NCBI RefSeq assembly: GCF_900100115.1
Contig: NZ_FNKL01000004.1
Location: 558,001 to 622,000, forward strand
Source: Chryseobacterium soldanellicola
GTDB taxonomy: Bacteria; Bacteroidota; Bacteroidia; Flavobacteriales; Weeksellaceae
Length of the DNA: 64,000 nt
Reading direction: 5' to 3'
Position 1 is the first letter of the stretch, and each line of letters begins with the position of its first letter. Of this stretch, positions 59,150 through 64,000 are shown piece after piece. The notes beneath the pieces were generated by a model, which saw only the letters and a list, made by a program, of their open reading frames with translations, did not search any database and was not told where the DNA came from. The position numbers and the translations under genes are program-made.

Positions 59150-60403
59150 GTGAAAGTTTCAAAATTAGCGGCGAACCTGATCGGTTCTGAAATTGTAAAA
59201 ATTGGTAACGAAGTAAATGATTTAAAAGCAAAAGGAGCAGAAATTGCCAATCTTACTATTGGTGATCTGAATTCTAATATTTATCCTATTCCTGCAAAGT
59301 TAAAGGAAGAAATTCAGAAAGCTTATCAGAATAATCTGACAAATTATCCGCCTGCTAACGGACTTTTATCTTTAAGAAATGAAGTTTCTAAAGACTTGAA
59401 AACCAGATGGAATCTTGAGTATAATGCGAATGATATTCTGATCACAGCGGGTTCAAGGCCGTTAATTTACGCAGTTTATAAAACCATTGTAGACGAAGGT
59501 GATAAAGTGGTTTATCCGACACCATCATGGAACAATAATCATTATGCTTATCTTACTTCGGCAGAAGCGGTTGAAGTAAAAACAACTCAGGAAAATAATT
59601 TTCTTCCGACGGCTGATGATTTGAAACCACATTTGGAAGGAGCTGTTTTGGTGGCGCTTTGTTCACCATTAAACCCGACAGGTACTATGTTTACGGAAGA
59701 TCAGCTTTCAGAAATCTGTGAATTGATTTTAGCTGAAAATAAAAAAAGAGGGGAAGATGAAAAGCCGTTGTATTTGATGTACGACCAGATTTATTCTAAT
59801 CTTACTTTTGGTGCAAAACATGTTGATCCGGTTTCTCTTTTCCCTGAGATGAGAGAGTATACGATTTACATTGATGGTATTTCAAAATGTCTTGCAGCGA
59901 CGGGTGTTCGTGTAGGTTGGGGATTCGGTCCGGCTCACATTATTGATAAAATGAAAGCTCTTTTGACACATGTTGGAGCCTGGGCGCCAAAACCGGAACA
60001 GGAAGCTACGGCAAAATTTTTCCAAAACTCGGAGGATGTGAATACTTTCATAGAGGATTTTAAAGGAAAGCTTGAAGCAAGTTTAAAAGTTCTTCACAAC
60101 GGAATTCAGGATTTAAAAGGAAAAGGATTAGCTGTTGAAAGCATCGAGCCAATGGGAGCGCTTTACCTGACAATAAAGTTAGATTATATCGGAAAAACAA
60201 AGCCGGACGGCACCGTTATAGGAAATTCATCTGATTTGGTATTCTATCTGATCAATGAAGCGGGAGTGGCTTTGGTACCGTTTTCAGCTTTTGGAGAAGA
60301 AAAATCTGAGCCTTGGTTCAGAGCTTCTGTAGGTGGTTTGGCTACTGAAGAAATTTCTGCAATGATGCCGAAATTAGAAACCGCTTTGAATGCTTTAAAA
60401 TAA
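59150..60403 (+). CDS. Class I/II PLP-dependent aminotransferase
   Basis: A 417-residue aminotransferase of fold type I. The PLP lysine lies in YIDGISKCLAATGVRVGWGF, matching SKxxAxxGxRxGW; CSPLNPTGTMF contains the conserved NPTG, and MYDQIYSN the aspartate and tyrosine that contact PLP; the substrate-carboxylate arginine is in WFRASVG. The length is typical of aspartate/tyrosine-type enzymes. The amino acid is not determined. The start is GTG at 59150; no better ATG is in frame nearby. Confidence 0.92.
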   Translation: MKVSKLAANLIGSEIVKIGNEVNDLKAKGAEIANLTIGDLNSNIYPIPAKLKEEIQKAYQNNLTNYPPANGLLSLRNEVSKDLKTRWNLEYNANDILITAGSRPLIYAVYKTIVDEGDKVVYPTPSWNNNHYAYLTSAEAVEVKTTQENNFLPTADDLKPHLEGAVLVALCSPLNPTGTMFTEDQLSEICELILAENKKRGEDEKPLYLMYDQIYSNLTFGAKHVDPVSLFPEMREYTIYIDGISKCLAATGVRVGWGFGPAHIIDKMKALLTHVGAWAPKPEQEATAKFFQNSEDVNTFIEDFKGKLEASLKVLHNGIQDLKGKGLAVESIEPMGALYLTIKLDYIGKTKPDGTVIGNSSDLVFYLINEAGVALVPFSAFGEEKSEPWFRASVGGLATEEISAMMPKLETALNALK

Positions 60404-60418
60404 TTTAAATAATAGTAG

Positions 60419-60512
60419 ATGCTTCGACTTCGCTCAGCATGACAATCTAATACTAACTATTTTATTAACAGTTTATTGTTAGCGATGTCACGCTGAGCGG
60501 AGTCGAAGCGTT
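60419..60512 (+). repeat. Palindromic repeat family A, copy 5
   Basis: Arms ATGCTTCGACTTCGCTCAGC then ATGACA, and TGTCACGCTGAGCGGAGTCG then AAGCG. The centre reads CTAATACTAACTA on the + strand. Confidence 0.8.
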
Positions 60513-60529
60513 TTTAATTAAATTTTTAA

Positions 60530-61119
60530 ATGAAACTTCCCGGAAAGTCTTTTCTTGAAACCAAATTATTGAGCTATTCAACATTAGGGATTATTGTTTT
60601 GGTAATTTTAAGTGTTTGGCTTTCAGGAACTGGTTCTCATCGTTCTTTATTTCAAAATTCAATTGTATCAACTTCAATTTTAGCTGTTGCATTTTTTCTT
60701 TTCATTAGTTTGGGATTATATTTTGGCTTAAAACTGAAGGATAATGTTGGACCTATTTTAAATAAGGATAATCTAAAAAAAGCGTCCGATAAAAGTCCGA
60801 TGATCAATGGTTTTGATTTTGAACCACCTGCAGTGGGTGATGGAATAGGAGGAATTATTTTTTCGATTATTCTTTGGTTTGTGATTTCAATTCTTATTAC
60901 TTTTCTTTTATATTTTTTAGGAATTTCTTTTGGGCTGCAGTTTTATTTTTTGCGGCGATGTTATATTGGATTTTTTTCCGAGCTTTACGTTTGGTATTTA
61001 AAAATTCCAAGCATTGTAAAGGAAATTTATTAAAAAGTTTAGCTTCTGGTTTTTTTTATTCAACTCTCTATGTCTCTTGGATCTATGGAATTATCTTTTT
61101 AGTTAATTTTTTAAATTAA
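60530..61119 (+). pseudogene. Membrane protein gene with an apparent single-base frameshift
   Basis: The first part, from 60530, encodes about 134 residues with three hydrophobic segments (LGIIVLVILSVWLSGT, TSILAVAFFLFISLGLYFG and GGIIFSIILWFVISILITFL). Near 60928-60934 (TTTTGGG) the reading shifts: the original frame ends at 61033 in atypical sequence, whereas the -1 frame continues as AAVLFFAAMLYWIFFRALRL and ends at 61119 with WIYGIIFLVNFLN. One additional T in the TTTT run would join them into one protein of about 196 residues. It could be a mutation, a sequencing error, or programmed slippage. No family is recognised. Confidence 0.6.
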
Positions 61120-61162
61120 ATCAAAGCAACAAGCTCATAATTAACAACTTATAACTATTAAA

Positions 61163-61891
61163 ATGAAAATAATCGCTGTCATTCCTGCACGTTACGAAGC
61201 AAGCCGTTTTCCGGGAAAATTAATGAAGATTTTAGGTGAAAAAACGGTTATAACTACAACCTACAAAAATGTGGTGGAAACAGGTTTGTTTGATGAAGTT
61301 TTTGTAGCGACAGATTCGGATATTATTTTTAATGAAATCGAAAATAATGGCGGAAAAGCTGTTATGACCGGTCAACATGAAACAGGCAGTGACCGGATTG
61401 CAGAAGCTGTGCAAAATATTGATTGTGATATCGTTATCAATGTACAGGGCGATGAGCCATTCTTAAAATTAGAACCTTTACAACAGTTAATTGAGGTTTT
61501 CAAAGAAGATGAAAATCAGGAAATTTCTTTAGCCTCATTAAAAATAAAGCTCACAGAAAAAGAAGAAATTGAAAACCCGAATAACGTAAAAGTTATCACG
61601 GATAATAACGGTTTTGCGTTGTATTTCAGCCGTTCTGTGATTCCTTTTCACAGGGAAATTTCCTATGATATAAGTTATTTTAAACATATCGGAGTATATG
61701 CTTTCAGAAAACACGCTCTCCTTCAATTCTCAAAACTGGAAATGAAACCTTTGGAAATTTCAGAAAAGATCGAATGCATTCGTTATCTCGAATATGGTAT
61801 GAAAATCAAGATGATAGAAACCAATTTCATTGGCGTTGGCATCGATACACCTGAAGATTTGGAAAAAGCCAGAAAAATAATATCAGAATAA
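61163..61891 (+). CDS. kdsB: 3-deoxy-manno-octulosonate cytidylyltransferase
   Basis: A 242-residue enzyme that activates Kdo with CTP for attachment to lipid A. The N-terminal IIAVIPARYEASRFPGK is the CTP-binding signature, followed by VFVATDSDIIFNEI, MTGQHETGSDRIAEAV and VINVQGDEPFL, all conserved in KdsB. The C-terminal IGVGIDTPEDLEKARKII is also typical. It shows that the organism makes Kdo-containing lipopolysaccharide. Its start lies 43 bases after the disrupted membrane-protein gene. Confidence 0.97.
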   Translation: MKIIAVIPARYEASRFPGKLMKILGEKTVITTTYKNVVETGLFDEVFVATDSDIIFNEIENNGGKAVMTGQHETGSDRIAEAVQNIDCDIVINVQGDEPFLKLEPLQQLIEVFKEDENQEISLASLKIKLTEKEEIENPNNVKVITDNNGFALYFSRSVIPFHREISYDISYFKHIGVYAFRKHALLQFSKLEMKPLEISEKIECIRYLEYGMKIKMIETNFIGVGIDTPEDLEKARKIISE

Positions 61892-61915
61892 TTAGCAAAT
61901 TGACAGATTGATACA

Positions 61916-61944
61916 TTGGTAAATTATTTAAAGCCTTATATTTG
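61916..61944 (+). promoter_or_regulatory. Promoter upstream of the LolA-like gene
   Basis: A -33 TTG (61916-61918) and a -7 TATATTTG (61937-61944) are 18 bases apart, which matches the Bacteroidota consensus; the start codon is 18 bases downstream. Confidence 0.55.
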
Positions 61945-61962
61945 AATTTATAAATTGAATTA

Positions 61963-62625
61963 ATGAAGAAATTAGTTTTAGTATTCGCCCTGATATTTTC
62001 ACAATTATCTTTTGCGCAGACCGCAAAGGAAATTATTGATAAAAACATCGAATTATCGGGAGGATTAACAAATTGGAAGCTGCTGAATTCAATCTTGCTG
62101 CAAGGAAAAGTAATTTTGGGTGTAAAAGATGAATATCCTATAAAAATATATCAGCAACGCCCGAATCTGACGAAAACAGTGATCACCATTAATGGAAAGG
62201 AAACCGCCATAGAAGGCTATAATGGGACAAAAGGCTATGCAATGAATTATGCAACCAACAAATTGCAGGAGTACGCAGAATACGTTCCGGAAAGCTTTGA
62301 TAACGACTTCATAGACTGGGAAAATAAAGGCTTTGAATCTAAATATTTAGGTAAAGAAAAAGTAGGTGATATTTATTGTCATAAAGTTGAATTAACGAAA
62401 AATGTCAACAAGAATATGTATTACTTCGATACAAAATCTTACATGCTCGTAAAAGAAGTGAAAAAAGATGAAACTTTAATCTATTCTGATTACAAGAAAG
62501 TAGGAAATCTTACCATGCCTTTCAGAATCGAATCTTCAAGTGTTAAAAAAGATGGAGATTATGTCATGCTTTTAAATAAAGTAGAAATAAATAAGGTATT
62601 TCCTGCTAATATTTTTAAATTTTAA
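61963..62625 (+). CDS. Exported LolA/LolB-like outer-membrane lipoprotein-sorting-type protein
   Basis: A 220-residue periplasmic protein. The signal peptide MKKLVLVFALIFSQLSFAQ is followed by TAKEIIDKNIELSGGLTNWK, an opening typical of Bacteroidota proteins annotated as outer-membrane lipoprotein-sorting (LolA-fold). The domain continues with antiparallel strands (YPIKIYQQRPNLTKTVITIN, CHKVELTKNVNKNMYYFDTK, TLIYSDYKKVGNLTMPFRIE). Whether it carries lipoproteins or has another lipid-binding role cannot be told. It has its own promoter; the glutathione peroxidase gene follows 49 bases later. Confidence 0.8.
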   Translation: MKKLVLVFALIFSQLSFAQTAKEIIDKNIELSGGLTNWKLLNSILLQGKVILGVKDEYPIKIYQQRPNLTKTVITINGKETAIEGYNGTKGYAMNYATNKLQEYAEYVPESFDNDFIDWENKGFESKYLGKEKVGDIYCHKVELTKNVNKNMYYFDTKSYMLVKEVKKDETLIYSDYKKVGNLTMPFRIESSSVKKDGDYVMLLNKVEINKVFPANIFKF

Positions 62626-62674
62626 AAAACCTCAATAAAATAACCGCGGCAAAAGCTGCAAAAAATATGTACTA

Positions 62675-63253
62675 ATGAAAAAGTTTTTTTTACTGCTGCT
62701 TTCTTTTGTAGCCTTCTTTAACAGTTGTGCTCAGAAGAAAACCGAGTCGTCTAAAGCAAAAACCAAAGAACTTATGGGAAAAACAATATACGATTTCAAA
62801 GTTCAAGCTTTGGAAGAAGGAAAAGAAATCAATTTTGCGGATTTTAAAGGGAAAAAAATTCTTATCGTAAATACAGCTTCCGAATGTGGGTTTACTCCAC
62901 AATATGCTGATTTAGAGAAGGTTTATGAGCAATATAAAGATAAATTGGTGATCGTAGGTTTTCCTGCAAACAATTTTGGAGGGCAAGAGCCGGGAACAAA
63001 TACTGAAATCGGTGCTTTCTGCCAAAAAAATTACGGGGTAACTTTTCCTTTAGCAGCAAAAGTTTCTGTAAAAGGTAGCGATACAGCTCCGATCTTTAAG
63101 TATTTAACTGAAAAAGAGCTTAACGGAGTAAAAAATACAACCATCCTTTGGAATTTTACAAAATTCTTAATCGATGAAAACGGAAAGCTGATTGATACTT
63201 TTGTAAGCACTACAAAGCCTACAGACAATGCAATTACAAAGTATTTAAAATAA
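62675..63253 (+). CDS. Glutathione peroxidase, lipoprotein form
   Basis: A 192-residue glutathione-peroxidase-family thiol peroxidase. The tetrad is C71 in NTASECGFTPQY (cysteine in place of selenocysteine), Q104 in FGGQEPG, and W159 and N160 in TILWNFTKF. The N-terminus is a lipoprotein signal, FVAFFNSC with the lipobox cysteine at residue 18, so the enzyme is anchored in the periplasm rather than cytosolic. Such enzymes usually use thioredoxin-like reductants and remove lipid or organic peroxides. A family A palindrome lies after the gene. Confidence 0.92.
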   Translation: MKKFFLLLLSFVAFFNSCAQKKTESSKAKTKELMGKTIYDFKVQALEEGKEINFADFKGKKILIVNTASECGFTPQYADLEKVYEQYKDKLVIVGFPANNFGGQEPGTNTEIGAFCQKNYGVTFPLAAKVSVKGSDTAPIFKYLTEKELNGVKNTTILWNFTKFLIDENGKLIDTFVSTTKPTDNAITKYLK

Positions 63254-63262
63254 AGATATTAA

Positions 63263-63346
63263 AACCTTTCGACTCCGCTCAGCGTGACACGTGCAAACAA
63301 TGCAAAATAGTATTAGAAATGTCACGCTGAGCGGAGTCGAAACGTT
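63263..63346 (-). repeat. Palindromic repeat family A, copy 6
   Basis: The arms TTCGACTCCGCTCAGCGTGA then CA and TGTCACGCTGAGCGGAGTCG then AA pair perfectly over 22 bp. The centre holds GTATTAG, so its direction is -. It lies between convergent genes. Confidence 0.82.
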
Positions 63347-63417
63347 TTTATCATTAAAGTAAATAAGTTTAATATTGTAGAAATTCACAATTCACTTTAT
63401 TCACTTTTCAAATTAAA

Positions 63418-64000
63418 TTATTCATTACTTTTCTCCGCAAAACAAAAAATATTTCCCAATTTTATAGTAGAATAGCCATTGCTTTTTATTTTGGATGAAT
63501 TAATCATTGCCTTAGCTAAAACATCGGTCGGCAAAGGTTTTTGACTTTCCAGCAGGCCTAATTTATTGGCAAATTTTATAATCCTGCTTCCCAAAACTTC
63601 TCCCGTTCTGTCGGAATCTTTTCTTTCGAGCATTCCCGGATTAAAGATGGTAATTTTGTTAAAATGTAGCTGTTTTACAGCTTCTTCCAGCTCGCCTTTC
63701 ATTTTAGAATAGAAAATTTTAGAGTTCGGATTCGCTCCGTAGGCAGAGACTAAAATATAATCATCGACGTTATTTTCTTTTGCGGCTTTGGCAAATTCAT
63801 ATTGATAATCAAAATCAACTTTCCTTTGGGCTTCTTTGCTTCCTGCGGCTTTTAATGTTGTTCCAAGGCATGAAAAAGCAACATCACCTCTTACAGAATC
63901 TTTCCATTCCTCAGGTTTTTCAAAGTCTACAACATGAGTTTTTAACTTTTCATTTTCTATATTCAAAGGTTTTCGTACAAAAACATTCACTTCATTAAAA
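63418..64000 (-). CDS. NAD(P)-binding atypical SDR oxidoreductase, 3' part (cut by the window end)
   Basis: The coding sequence runs off the right edge, so only the C-terminal part (about 194 residues) is visible. It begins within the second Rossmann strand, VNVFVRKPLNIENEKLKTHV, and the dinucleotide motif that should precede it is outside. DVAFSCLGTTLKAAGSKEAQ, YILVSAYGANPNSKIFYSKM and KITIFNPGMLERK are typical of atypical SDRs of the NAD(P)H-binding/YwnB-like type. The methionine at 63990 is probably internal. The substrate is unknown. It converges with the glutathione peroxidase gene. Confidence 0.85.
   Translation of the reverse strand, partial: FNEVNVFVRKPLNIENEKLKTHVVDFEKPEEWKDSVRGDVAFSCLGTTLKAAGSKEAQRKVDFDYQYEFAKAAKENNVDDYILVSAYGANPNSKIFYSKMKGELEEAVKQLHFNKITIFNPGMLERKDSDRTGEVLGSRIIKFANKLGLLESQKPLPTDVLAKAMINSSKIKSNGYSTIKLGNIFCFAEKSNE

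Noticed and set aside
1..64000. tRNA, rRNA, tmRNA or riboswitch genes
   Set aside because: No T-arm consensus, rRNA signature or known riboswitch core was recognised by reading; only the SRP RNA was found.

Overview
The window is a stretch of AT-rich chromosome from a member of the Bacteroidota, most likely Chryseobacterium or a close relative in the Weeksellaceae. The evidence is: type IX secretion (T9SS) C-terminal sorting domains on three secreted proteins; -7 boxes of the TAnnTTTG type; lineage-typical families (DUF4286, DUF4199, DUF3667, DUF4920, GIN-domain lipoproteins, a T6SSiii-type baseplate pair); a menaquinone-only quinone pathway; and a double-glycine peptide leader of the kind common in Chryseobacterium. 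No tRNA, rRNA, prophage, insertion sequence or CRISPR array was seen. About 60 protein genes are present, most on the + strand.

Layout. 1-6.6 kb: T9SS metalloprotease, uridine kinase, FtsB/DivIC-like protein, methylmalonyl-CoA mutase small subunit, DinB protein, methyltransferase, small lipoprotein. 7-14.7 kb: M20 dipeptidase, T9SS protein, SDR oxidoreductase, etfB-etfA, DUF151 nuclease-like protein, nucleoside permease. 14.7-19.4 kb: ECF sigma factor with overlapping anti-sigma-like gene and a barrel protein, two small envelope proteins, thiolase. 20-27.4 kb: MFS transporter, reprolysin-like T9SS protease, mevalonate kinase-UbiA pair, proline dehydrogenase. 27.7-32.7 kb: XRE regulator with an operator-like cluster, M14 peptidase, DUF4920 protein, amino-acid permease. 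33-38 kb: orphan TssE/TssF pair, then a - strand block (monooxygenase, DJ-1/PfpI protein, Crp/Fnr regulator). 38-46 kb: uvrA, a TonB-C-like protein, a 44-residue GG-leader peptide, lipoprotein, acyltransferase, DUF421, GNAT, and two tiny histidine-rich secreted proteins. 46-54 kb: gyrA-TPR, menB-menA, SRPBCC and UPF0173 proteins, and the SRP RNA on the - strand. 54-64 kb: DUF4199, GT2-DUF3667-GIN, phosphosugar mutase, aminotransferase, a frameshifted membrane gene, kdsB, a LolA-like protein, a lipoprotein glutathione peroxidase, and the 3' part of an NAD(P)-binding oxidoreductase cut by the window end.

Most genes are housekeeping or envelope functions in short operons closed by clear intrinsic terminators. 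Functional links include electron transfer and acyl-CoA metabolism (etfBA, thiolase, methylmalonyl-CoA mutase, proline dehydrogenase), quinone and isoprenoid synthesis (menB-menA, mevalonate kinase, UbiA), and secreted proteolysis through T9SS.

The unusual content is mainly between the genes. There are several families of dispersed palindromic elements: family A with six copies, family B with five copies all in one orientation and with apparent compensatory changes in a GC-rich hairpin, and smaller families C, D, E and G. In addition there are a nested inverted repeat of about 275 bp, a short array of four palindromes centred exactly 41 bp apart, an operator-like cluster upstream of the XRE gene, and the orphan GG-leader peptide gene. 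These are the best candidates for undescribed biology here.
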